5,132 nt of DNA from Terriglobia bacterium (lineage in GTDB: Bacteria > Acidobacteriota > Terriglobia > UBA7540). The notes beneath the pieces are model-generated. The model worked only from the letters and a program-made list of their open reading frames with translations. It was not told the origin of the DNA and made no database searches. Position 1 is the stretch's first letter. Every line of letters starts with the position of its first letter. Both the position numbers and the translations under genes were made by a program. The stretch is taken from positions 1-5,132 of the forward strand of contig JASHYZ010000536.1 in assembly GCA_030042795.1 (NCBI GenBank), given 5' to 3'. Shown here one piece after another: positions 1 through 5,132 of the stretch.

Positions 1-1171
1 CGGCGGAAATGTCTTTCCTGTGCAGTACGGTGTTGTTGCAAACCACAACTCCGCGCTCAAGGGTGTTTCGAAGCTCCCGTACGTTGCCGGGCCAAGAGTG
101 ATGCCGGAACATTTCCATCACTTCGGCGTCTACAGACGCCACTTCACGGCTGTGCTTGCGGCTGAGCTCCTGCAGGATCGCGGGCACCATATCGTCCAAA
201 TCCTCCAAGTGCTCGCGCAGCGGCGTCATTTGGATCTGAACCACGTTGAGGCGAAAATAAAGGTCGTTGCGTAACTGCCCCTTGGCGACCGCGTCCTCGG
301 GCACCTTGTTGGTGGCCGCGAGCACTCGTACGTCCACAGAAATCTCGTTCTTGCTGCCGAGGCGCCGCACCTGAGAGTCTTCCAGCACTCGAAGCAGCTT
401 GGCCTGCGTCGCCATCGGCATTTCGCCGATCTCGTCCAGCAGCAACGTGCCGGTGTCAGCCAGCTCGAAACAACCCAGGCGCCGCTCCGTGGCGCCGGTG
501 AACGCGCCTTTTTCGTGTCCGAAGATTTCGCTCTCCATGAGGCTCTCGGGAATGGCAGCGCAGTTCACGGCCACAAAGGGCTTGTTCGCCCTCGGGCTGA
601 GCTCGTGAATGGTGCGAGCGGCCAGTTCCTTGCCGGTTCCGCTCTCGCCCGTGATGAGAACGGAAGCTGACGAAGGCGCTACCTGCTCGATAAGCGACAG
701 CACATCCCGCATCCGCTTCGAGCCACCCACGAGCTTGCCCAACAGTCCGGCGTCGCGCAGACGACGATTGGCAGCTTCGAGCTGGCGTACGTTGTTGGAC
801 CGTTCGAAACAGTTGCGGATTTCCACCTGAAGCCGCTTGGGATCGACCGGCTTCTCAATGAAGTTGAAAGCGCCGAGCTTCGTTGCTTCCACCGCTTCTT
901 CGATTGTAGCCTGTCCTGTCAGGATCATCACAGCCGTGCCTGGCGACTCCTCGCGCACACGCTTCAGCAGTTCAATGCCTGTCATTCGCGGCATGCGGAG
1001 GTCACTGATGACGATGGACGGCTCAAAGGCGGACAGCTTGCCGAGCGCCTCGTCACCGTCTTCGGCCGACTCCGTGTGATAGCCCCAAGCCGACAACACA
1101 TCCGCCAGGCCGCGGCGCTCGTTAAGGTCATCCTCAACAACCAGAATACGGGGTTTCTTTCCGTTGCCCAT
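1..1171 (-). CDS. Sigma-54-dependent response regulator, NtrC family (3' end beyond window)
   Basis: This is a two-component response regulator that would activate sigma-54 RNA polymerase in the cytoplasm by ATP hydrolysis. I read 390 codons from the ATG at 1171. Residues 8-120 form a receiver domain, with acidic residues D14/D15, phospho-acceptor D57 (ISDLRMP), T85 and K107 (EKP). Residues about 147-370 are an AAA+ domain: Walker A GESGTGKE (175-182), the sigma-54 contact loop GAFTGA (222-227), Walker B LLLDE (243-247), sensor I around 281-288, likely arginine fingers R301/R307 and WPGNVREL (360-367). All key residues look intact, so it should be functional. The Fis-like DNA-binding helix-turn-helix expected after about residue 400 lies outside the window. 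The start is well fixed: a stop codon TAA directly precedes the ATG in frame. No partner histidine kinase is visible upstream, so signal and targets are unknown. Confidence 0.96.
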   Translation of the reverse strand, partial: MGNGKKPRILVVEDDLNERRGLADVLSAWGYHTESAEDGDEALGKLSAFEPSIVISDLRMPRMTGIELLKRVREESPGTAVMILTGQATIEEAVEATKLGAFNFIEKPVDPKRLQVEIRNCFERSNNVRQLEAANRRLRDAGLLGKLVGGSKRMRDVLSLIEQVAPSSASVLITGESGTGKELAARTIHELSPRANKPFVAVNCAAIPESLMESEIFGHEKGAFTGATERRLGCFELADTGTLLLDEIGEMPMATQAKLLRVLEDSQVRRLGSKNEISVDVRVLAATNKVPEDAVAKGQLRNDLYFRLNVVQIQMTPLREHLEDLDDMVPAILQELSRKHSREVASVDAEVMEMFRHHSWPGNVRELRNTLERGVVVCNNTVLHRKDISA

Positions 1172-1181
1172 TTAGTTTACT

Positions 1182-1187
1182 TCCTCC
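1182..1187 (-). promoter_or_regulatory. Ribosome binding site of the response regulator
   Basis: GGAGGA on the minus strand lies 10 bases before the ATG at 1171, a good Shine-Dalgarno match that supports this start. The site also sits inside a five-codon reading frame, ATG GAG GAA GTA AAC TAA (1189 to 1172), whose stop abuts the regulator's ATG. That arrangement may be fortuitous, because the frame is largely the Shine-Dalgarno sequence itself. Confidence 0.75.
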
Positions 1188-1417
1188 ATGATACACCGAG
1201 TACGCGCCAGCCGCGATCGTCAGCCCTCGTAGGACTAGCGTCCTGATTTCGCAGCCGGAGCGGTTCTTGTGGTTGCCCCTTTTTAAGGAGCACCCGGCAC
1301 TTGCCAGATTCTCCCAAGACGCGAACCCTTGCATCTAGCTTTCTCCGACGCTCAATAGGTTCAATTCTTTGAAATATCTGTTTTTGGCTTTAGTGATATG
1401 CCTAGTATTTCTAGCTT

Positions 1418-1446
1418 AGTATAGTGCGTTACAGATCCTGAAACAT
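1418..1446 (-). promoter_or_regulatory. Weak candidate sigma-70-type promoter for the response regulator
   Basis: On the minus strand TATACT (1423 to 1418) is a good -10 match, and ATGTTT lies 17 bases upstream (1446 to 1441), which is a poor -35 match. An imperfect inverted repeat, GTTACAG-atc-CTGAAAC (1428-1444), occupies the spacer and -35 region and could be an operator. This would leave a leader of roughly 240 bases. It is a motif guess in an A/T-rich stretch, and other start points are possible. Confidence 0.2.
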
Positions 1447-1483
1447 TTAGTTTTTGGCGCGTGTGATTAGCACCGCGCTTTAG

Positions 1484-1642
1484 AGACTGAGTGAAAACTC
1501 GCGGATTCCCGTTCCCCGCTTTCGCGAGGACAAGCTTCGCGGGAATGACTGGCGCGTTGTGGACCTCAAGTCCAGGATGTCACCCCCGCGGAAGCGGGGG
1601 TCCAGGTCGAACAGGCGCCCCAGACCAGTTTTCACACAGACC
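1484..1642. mobile_element. MITE-like element of about 159 bp with imperfect terminal inverted repeats
   Basis: The ends carry CTGAGTGAAAACT (1487-1499) and AGTTTTCACACAG (1627-1639), inverted copies matching at 12 of 13 positions. The 6-mer CTTTAG occurs just outside both ends (1478-1483 and 1643-1648) and could be a target-site duplication. The interior holds further palindromes: ATTCCCG (1505-1511) against CGGGAAT (1540-1546); GGAC-ctcaa-GTCC (1561-1573); and a strong hairpin, ACCCCCGC-ggaa-GCGGGGGT (1582-1601). No transposase is encoded. The palindrome types resemble dispersed GC-rich repeats seen in many bacterial genomes. The alternative is a chance-bounded cluster of REP-like hairpins; the right-hand CTTTAG also belongs to the adjacent repeat, which weakens the duplication argument. 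Confidence 0.45.
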
Positions 1643-1679
1643 CTTTAGCCGGCCTTGGTTTGGCGTCCCGGCCAAAGGG
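1641..1679. repeat. Inverted repeat (REP-like), 12-bp arms
   Basis: CCCTTTAGCCGG (1641-1652) and CCGGCCAAAGGG (1668-1679) are inverted copies matching at 11 of 12 positions around a 15-base loop. It abuts the preceding element and is followed by the next, so 1484-1819 is an almost unbroken run of palindromic units. It could form a transcript-end hairpin in either direction, but no T-tract follows on either strand. Confidence 0.6.
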
Positions 1680-1715
1680 CGGCGCTACAAGTTGCATTGT
1701 CACTTATGCGCTGCA

Positions 1716-1819
1716 CTATAACAGAGCGCATTACGTCGTGTGCAATGTGTAACGGCACGGCTGAAGCCGTGCCGTTATGGGCTGTACCATGTGTCATGAT
1801 TTAATGCGTTCTGTTATAG
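1716..1819. mobile_element. Palindromic MITE/REP-like element of 104 bp
   Basis: The outer arms are CTATAACAGAGCGCATTA (1716-1733) and its inverted copy at 1802-1819, matching at 17 of 18 positions; adding bases 1715 and 1820 gives 18 of 19. The centre is a perfect 13-bp stem with a two-base GA loop (1750-1777), built on GGCACGGCT and AGCCGTGCC. The intervening arms keep partial complementarity with several G/A differences that would be G-U pairs in RNA, so the whole unit may fold as one long hairpin. There is no transposase and no clear target-site duplication. The right arm overlaps the end of a broken reading frame on the minus strand and could end transcription there, although no T-tract is present. 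Confidence 0.6.
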
Positions 1820-2040
1820 TTCTGGTCCCCACAACGACAAACGCCGGGTCGTCTTTCACGCCAAACTCCGCGCCAACGTACCCGTCCAAATATTCAGATG
1901 CTTGGAAGCATGTGTGGGCTCCTTCGAAAATCGTGTGAGGGCTGATTGGGGAACGCTTTGCCACGGCGGTCGGCGGTGGTGTGGACCTCAAGCTGCGCGG
2001 GCCCATCTATCTGCGTGCCATCCAGGTGGATGACTTGCAT
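1794..2040 (-). pseudogene. Small frameshifted coding remnant, unrecognised
   Basis: Two overlapping minus-strand frames look like the halves of one broken gene. The first starts at ATG 2040, 6 bases after an AGAGG-type ribosome site, reads MQVIHLDGTQIDGPAQLEVH and continues to a stop at 1894-1896 (48 codons). The second is shifted in frame, has an ATG at 2006 and is open to 1794 (70 codons); its protein-like part, from about residue 27, includes EYLDGYVGAEFGVKDDPAF. Joining the frames near 1930 would give one product of about 80 residues. The last nine residues and the stop of the second frame come from the neighbouring repeat element (1716-1819), which suggests truncation by its insertion. 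I recognise no family. It begins 76 bases past the permease stop. Alternatives are a real 48-codon gene or non-coding DNA. Confidence 0.35.
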
Positions 2041-2116
2041 GGCGGACCTCTCACCGGACCACCACGATCAAGTGCGCATGCTACCGGGATTGCTTTCCAC
2101 TTTTGATACGTAGCCC

Positions 2117-4582
2117 TTACTCCGCTCGCAGCGCCTCGACAGGGTCCACCTTTGCCGCGCGGCGCGAAGGCAGGTAACTTGCCAAGGCCGCCGTCGCGCC
2201 CATGCCAAGAGACACAGCGGCGTACGTTACCGGATCGACGGCTTTGACGCCGAACAGAAGCGAGGACATCAAACGCATCAACACGCCCGCCGCAGCTATC
2301 CCACAGGCCACACCGATGCCCGCCAGCAACAAGCCGTTACTGACAAACATTGTAGTTAGCTCCTGGTGGCGCGCGCCCAGCGCCATGCGAATGCCAATCT
2401 CCCGCCTGCGCTGGGAGACTGAATAGGCGATCACGCCGTACAGGCCGACCACTCCCAGCAACAAGGCCATGCCTCCGGCGGTTGCGAGCATCACCAGCGT
2501 AAATGAAGTTCGCGCCATTGACCTTGTGTAGTAATAGTTCAGCGTGTGGACATCGGCCAGCGGGAGGTTGGGATCCACGGACCATACTGCCTGCCGTACC
2601 TCATTGAGCATACTGGTCGAACCTGCGCGCGAGCTGCGAATCGAGAAAGTGACCCAGCGGCGCACGTCAATATCGTTGCCCTCGAAATGCGCGGCCAGGA
2701 TGGGCCAATACACCGAAGGCGGCGGTTCCTTATCCACACCGTCGTCGTAGATGTTGCCGACCACGCCCACCACCTCTCGCCACTCGCTCTTTGTGTCCGA
2801 GCAGATTTGTTTGCCGAGTGCGCTTGCGGGGTCGCGCCAGTATTCGCGCGCCAGTCTTTCAGAGACGATGGCCACCGGAACCTTGTTGTAGATTTCACTC
2901 CAGGTGATATCGCGGCCCGCGATCATCGGCGTGCCCAGGGTCTTGAAGTAGCCCGGTGCGATGAACCTATACCGCTGCAGCGGAATTTCGCCGGGAGAAT
3001 AGGTGTGGTCCTTGGCGTAGACGGCATCTCCCCATTCGTTGCCATCCATGGGGACACTCAAAGAGATGCCGACGGAGGAGACGCCGGGAATAGCCTCGAT
3101 CTTGTCCAGAATCGCCTCTTGCATGCGAACCACGCGCTCCGGCTCCTTCACTTCAGTATCGTTAATTCCAACCCGGAATGTCTGGAGCTCGGCAGGCGCG
3201 ACGAAGCCGGGATTCACGGTTGTCAAAGCGCGGAAGGTGCGAATCATGAGTCCTGAGCTGATGAGCAAAATCAGTGCAAGCGCCACTTGCACAACTACCA
3301 GCGTGCTGCGCGAGCGGTGACGCCCACGGCTTTCGCTCACCGAACGCCCGCCTTCGCGCAACCCGGTCCCGAAGCGCACGCCGGCGTATTTCAAGATAGG
3401 GATGGAGCCGAACAGCAGGCTGGCGACGATGGAGACGGCGAGGGTAAAGAACACCACACTTCCGTCAATGCCGATTTCATCGAGACGAGGCAGACCGGTA
3501 GGCGCCAGGGCGACGAGAACACGGAGGGCTACGTACGCCAGCCCGAGGCCAACGACGCTGCCCAGAAGCGCCAGAACGAGACTCTCGAACAACATTTCCA
3601 CAGCGATCCGACCCCGGCTCGCGCCCAATGCGGCCCGAATCGCAATTTCCTGCTGGCGCCCTTCTGCCCGCACCAAAAGGAGATTGGCCACGTTGGCGCA
3701 CGCGATGAGCAGCACTATGCCGATGCCGCCCATCAGAACCCACAGCACTTTGCCCACATCACCCACCATCTCTTGCTTCAGTGTGCGAAGATTAGGCCCG
3801 ATTCGCACTTCCTGGAACATCTTGACGTCGTAGCCGGGCGGCGCCGGAAAGCTTCGCAGCACGATGGGAATCATCCGTGCAACGTCGGCGTTGGCTTGTT
3901 GCAGCGTGACTCCCGGCTTCAGTCTGGCAACAGTGTCATAACTGTATTGCCCGAGGGTCATTTTGGTGCGGTCGAACTGCAAGGGCACCAGCAGAGCAAG
4001 GTCGGACCCGCTGAAGCGAAAATCCTGCGGCAGCACTCCAATAATCTGGCGCAACTCTCCATCCACCGTGAGCGCCTTCCCGATCACCGACCGGTCGCCG
4101 CCGAATTTGTGGCGCCAGTAGCCATAGGTGAGCATCACCGTTTTCGGGCTGCCTGGGGAATCGTCCGCTCGTGTGAACGACCGTCCAAGGATGGGCGTGA
4201 CGCCGAGAATGGGAAGCACCCCGTCAGTCACGTCGAGGCCTGCCACGTGTTCAGGCTGCGCGAGGCCCGTGACGTTCCTCGAATTCCACATGTAGAAACC
4301 GATGTCCTGGAAGGTCCGGTTCTGCTCGCGGTCGACTTCGTAGTCTGCCGGCGATGGTTCCAGGTCCTTGATGCCGATTCCGGGCGCCGTCAGTCTGATG
4401 GCGACCAGCTCCTCAGGATGCGGATAGGGCAGAGGCTTCAGCAAAATGCCCTCGATAACGCTGAACATTGCGGTGTTGGCCCCAATGCCCACGGCAAGCG
4501 TCACCAACGTGATCGCAGTGAACATCGGCGCGCGGCCGAAGCGGCGCAGAACCTGCTTGAGTTGGCTTCTGAAAGATCCCAT
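2117..4582 (-). CDS. ADOP-type duplicated MacB/FtsX-like ABC transporter permease
   Basis: This 821-residue inner-membrane protein has two MacB-like permease units in tandem. The first (about 1-410) has a transmembrane helix near 21-45, an extracytoplasmic MacB_PCD-like domain (about 50-275) and FtsX helices near 278-303, 330-360 and 374-398. The second (about 420-821) repeats this with helices near 427-449, 692-720, 747-772 and 785-805. The matching cytoplasmic segments EIAIRAALGA (312-321) and EIGIRMALGA (728-737) mark the two FtsX domains and probably contact an ATPase. There is no Walker motif and no ATPase gene nearby, as is usual for these 'orphan' permeases. The length is typical of the form without an extra N-terminal cytoplasmic segment. 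The family is related to MacB export and mechanotransmission systems, but substrate and partners are unknown. The ATG at 4582 is supported by a strong ribosome site, and the frame is intact to the TAA at 2117. Confidence 0.93.
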   Translation of the reverse strand: MGSFRSQLKQVLRRFGRAPMFTAITLVTLAVGIGANTAMFSVIEGILLKPLPYPHPEELVAIRLTAPGIGIKDLEPSPADYEVDREQNRTFQDIGFYMWNSRNVTGLAQPEHVAGLDVTDGVLPILGVTPILGRSFTRADDSPGSPKTVMLTYGYWRHKFGGDRSVIGKALTVDGELRQIIGVLPQDFRFSGSDLALLVPLQFDRTKMTLGQYSYDTVARLKPGVTLQQANADVARMIPIVLRSFPAPPGYDVKMFQEVRIGPNLRTLKQEMVGDVGKVLWVLMGGIGIVLLIACANVANLLLVRAEGRQQEIAIRAALGASRGRIAVEMLFESLVLALLGSVVGLGLAYVALRVLVALAPTGLPRLDEIGIDGSVVFFTLAVSIVASLLFGSIPILKYAGVRFGTGLREGGRSVSESRGRHRSRSTLVVVQVALALILLISSGLMIRTFRALTTVNPGFVAPAELQTFRVGINDTEVKEPERVVRMQEAILDKIEAIPGVSSVGISLSVPMDGNEWGDAVYAKDHTYSPGEIPLQRYRFIAPGYFKTLGTPMIAGRDITWSEIYNKVPVAIVSERLAREYWRDPASALGKQICSDTKSEWREVVGVVGNIYDDGVDKEPPPSVYWPILAAHFEGNDIDVRRWVTFSIRSSRAGSTSMLNEVRQAVWSVDPNLPLADVHTLNYYYTRSMARTSFTLVMLATAGGMALLLGVVGLYGVIAYSVSQRRREIGIRMALGARHQELTTMFVSNGLLLAGIGVACGIAAAGVLMRLMSSLLFGVKAVDPVTYAAVSLGMGATAALASYLPSRRAAKVDPVEALRAE

Positions 4583-4590
4583 GACCTTTG

Positions 4591-4596
4591 CCTCCT
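4591..4596 (-). promoter_or_regulatory. Ribosome binding site of the permease gene
   Basis: AGGAGG on the minus strand lies 8 bases before the ATG at 4582. It is a near-ideal Shine-Dalgarno sequence and fixes the start just before the first transmembrane helix. Confidence 0.85.
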
Positions 4597-4618
4597 ACTT
4601 TGCATGAAAATGCGTGAA

Positions 4619-4749
4619 GCGCCTTGGACTGCGGCAGCTTGCTGCCGCCTTGATGAGGCCGGCTTCCTGGCCAGTCGCTGGAGGGTCCAGCACGCCGCGA
4701 GCAAGCTCGCGGGACGAAAGCGGCAGCAAGCTGCCGCACTCTAAAGCGC
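4619..4749. repeat. BIME/MITE-like element with 33-bp terminal inverted repeats
   Basis: Bases 4619-4651 and 4717-4749 are inverted copies matching at 29 of 33 positions. Each contains a perfect self-complementary hairpin with 8-bp arms, GCGGCAGC-tt-GCTGCCGC (4631-4648) and GCGGCAGC-aa-GCTGCCGC (4720-4737). A third hairpin of the same build but different sequence, CCGCGAGC-aa-GCTCGCGG, lies inside (4695-4712), and CTGGA-ggg-TCCAG is nearby (4678-4690). Just outside, GCGCC-tag-GGCGC (4746-4758) is another small palindrome overlapping the right end. No coding content is supported. If the permease promoter lies to the right, this structured element is part of its 5' untranslated leader, where it could affect mRNA stability or translation. 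Confidence 0.75.
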
Positions 4750-4812
4750 CTAGGGCGCCGCTCAACCGCCCCGCAAACCTCTAATACGCGCGCTAGCCGA
4801 GGAAGTTCCCTG

Positions 4813-4837
4813 ACTCTTGACCGTTGCTGTCAAGAGT
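4813..4837. promoter_or_regulatory. Perfect inverted repeat, candidate operator upstream of the permease
   Basis: ACTCTTGAC (4813-4821) and GTCAAGAGT (4829-4837) are perfect 9-bp inverted arms around a 7-base spacer. An A/T-rich stretch (about 4838-4870) adjoins, so a dimeric repressor site near a permease promoter is possible. The arms contain TTGACA on the minus strand (4833 to 4828), but no acceptable -10 follows at 16-19 bases. There is no T-tract after it on either strand, so it does not look like an intrinsic terminator for the upstream gene. Confidence 0.45.
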
Positions 4838-4873
4838 AAAATAGCTATAAGCTAAGTACATTATTTTTCACAC

Positions 4874-4965
4874 ACATCGTGGGATAGGAGCGCTAAGTAG
4901 ATTTGTTATGTGTAACATCGTGGGATAGAAAATCTGATCCTTTATTATCAACAACATCGTGGGAT
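4874..4965 (-). repeat. Three spaced copies of a 12-bp repeat at the end of the upstream gene
   Basis: ATCCCACGATGT on the minus strand occurs three times: 4965-4954, 4926-4915 and 4885-4874, with starts 39 and 41 bases apart. The last two copies are followed at the same distance by TACTTAGC, making a longer degenerate unit of about 35 bases. In the coding frame the first two copies encode S-H-D-V followed by V-D-N-K or T-H-N-K. The third lies past the stop codon and out of frame, yet one of its own frames would read SHDVCEK and then stop. The repetition is therefore in the DNA and not confined to the protein. Confidence 0.8.
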
Positions 4966-5132
4966 GTTCCTTCATTTTCGATGTTCATCGGATTGTTCTG
5001 GGCCTGCCGCGCCTCCCTTTTGAGCTTTAGCAGCAGATCTGTGAGCTGCCCGACCTGGCGGAAGCTCGAATCCTCTCGCCGCAGTAACACCTCAGACTCG
5101 GGCTTGCTCTTGGCGATGGCGGAGTCGCGAAA
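4893..5132 (-). CDS. C-terminal part of an unrecognised protein (5' end beyond window)
   Basis: The frame is open from the right edge to the TAG at 4893-4895, giving 80 residues. An internal GTG at 5090 could be a start, but the frame is open upstream of it and the text there is equally protein-like, so I treat the gene as cut by the window. The visible part is hydrophilic: a charged, probably helical segment ending about QLTDLLLKLKREARQ, a linker with NNPMNIENEG, then a low-complexity tail with two S-H-D-V-x-x-N-K copies. It has no membrane segment and no motif I can assign. The tail looks like coding sequence acquired from a DNA repeat and is probably disordered. The next gene, the permease, starts 310 bases downstream, so an operon is doubtful. 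Confidence 0.65.
   Translation of the reverse strand, partial: FRDSAIAKSKPESEVLLRREDSSFRQVGQLTDLLLKLKREARQAQNNPMNIENEGTSHDVVDNKGSDFLSHDVTHNKST

Larger units (their letters stand above)
1172..1483. other. Intergenic region upstream of the response regulator, A/T-rich in its distal part
   Basis: No convincing gene is seen here. About 1345-1465 is clearly richer in A/T than the rest of the window, as expected of a promoter region for the minus-strand regulator gene. The half nearer the gene contains a small perfect inverted repeat, AGGAC-tagc-GTCCT (1231-1244). A minus-strand reading frame of 66 codons crosses this stretch and runs into the regulator gene in another frame (1134-1334). It has no recognisable domain and I do not call it a gene. 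Confidence 0.5.

Noticed and set aside
20..1079. Several plus-strand open frames opposite the response regulator
   Set aside because: They are shadows of the regulator, whose catalytic motifs are all on the minus strand.
1301..1320. Possible sigma-54 promoter around TGGCA on the minus strand upstream of the regulator
   Set aside because: The distance between the GG and GC elements is 12 bases instead of the required 10.
1134..1334. 66-codon minus-strand frame overlapping the start of the response regulator
   Set aside because: It has no recognisable domain or good ribosome site and overlaps the regulator in another frame. A short hydrophobic run is not enough to call a gene.
1558..1992. Shared 13-mer TGTGGACCTCAAG at 1558-1570 and 1980-1992
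   Set aside because: A single exact 13-mer match is not surprising in 5 kb with both orientations considered, and the flanks do not extend the match.
2041..2116. Intrinsic terminator just after the permease stop
   Set aside because: No GC-rich hairpin followed by a T-tract is present on the minus strand there; the repeated GGACC motifs are direct, not inverted.
3287..4744. Plus-strand open frame of 485 codons opposite the permease
   Set aside because: It is antisense to a clear conserved permease, has an H/R/Q-rich composition typical of a shadow frame, shows no domain and runs into the repeat element. The same applies to the 236-codon plus frame at 2546-3256.
1629..4874. Shared 10-mer TTTTCACACA between the end of the 159-bp element (1629-1638) and the repeat region (4865-4874)
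   Set aside because: The match is too short and simple to claim a common origin for the two repeats.
4874..4965. CRISPR array
   Set aside because: There are only three 12-bp repeats, two of them coding, with a recognisable peptide-level periodicity and related spacers; this does not fit CRISPR repeat length or spacer diversity.

Overview
The window looks like chromosomal DNA of an acidobacterium. The main evidence is a long, internally duplicated MacB/FtsX-type permease with no ATPase partner in view, an architecture (ADOP) that is greatly expanded in Acidobacteriota. Intergenic DNA crowded with short GC-rich palindromes and a moderately high GC content fit the same assignment. The phylum call is an inference from gene type, not from a marker gene.

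All protein-coding features lie on the minus strand, so transcription runs right to left. From the right edge: (i) the last 80 codons of an unrecognised gene (4893-5132), ending in two copies of an S-H-D-V-x-x-N-K peptide; the repeat continues at DNA level beyond the stop codon. (ii) A 310-bp gap (4583-4892) holding an A/T-rich stretch, a perfect 9-bp inverted repeat, and a 131-bp element bounded by 33-bp inverted repeats. (iii) The 821-codon permease gene (2117-4582) with a strong Shine-Dalgarno site. (iv) A 945-bp gap (1172-2116) that contains a small, apparently frameshifted coding remnant, then a chain of palindromic elements (1484-1819) that look like non-autonomous, MITE- or REP-like repeats, then an A/T-rich stretch that probably carries the promoter of the next gene. 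(v) A sigma-54-activating response regulator of the NtrC family (1-1171), whose DNA-binding C-terminus lies beyond the left edge.

The permease and the response regulator are separated by nearly 1 kb of repeat-rich DNA and are probably independent transcription units; nothing in the sequence links them functionally. No sensor kinase, ABC ATPase, PadR-type regulator, tRNA, rRNA, CRISPR array or transposase gene is visible. I see no convincing new multi-gene system. The observations most worth a second look are the repeat that encodes and overruns a protein C-terminus at 4874-4965, and the clustered inverted-repeat elements, one of which supplies the last codons and stop of a broken small ORF.
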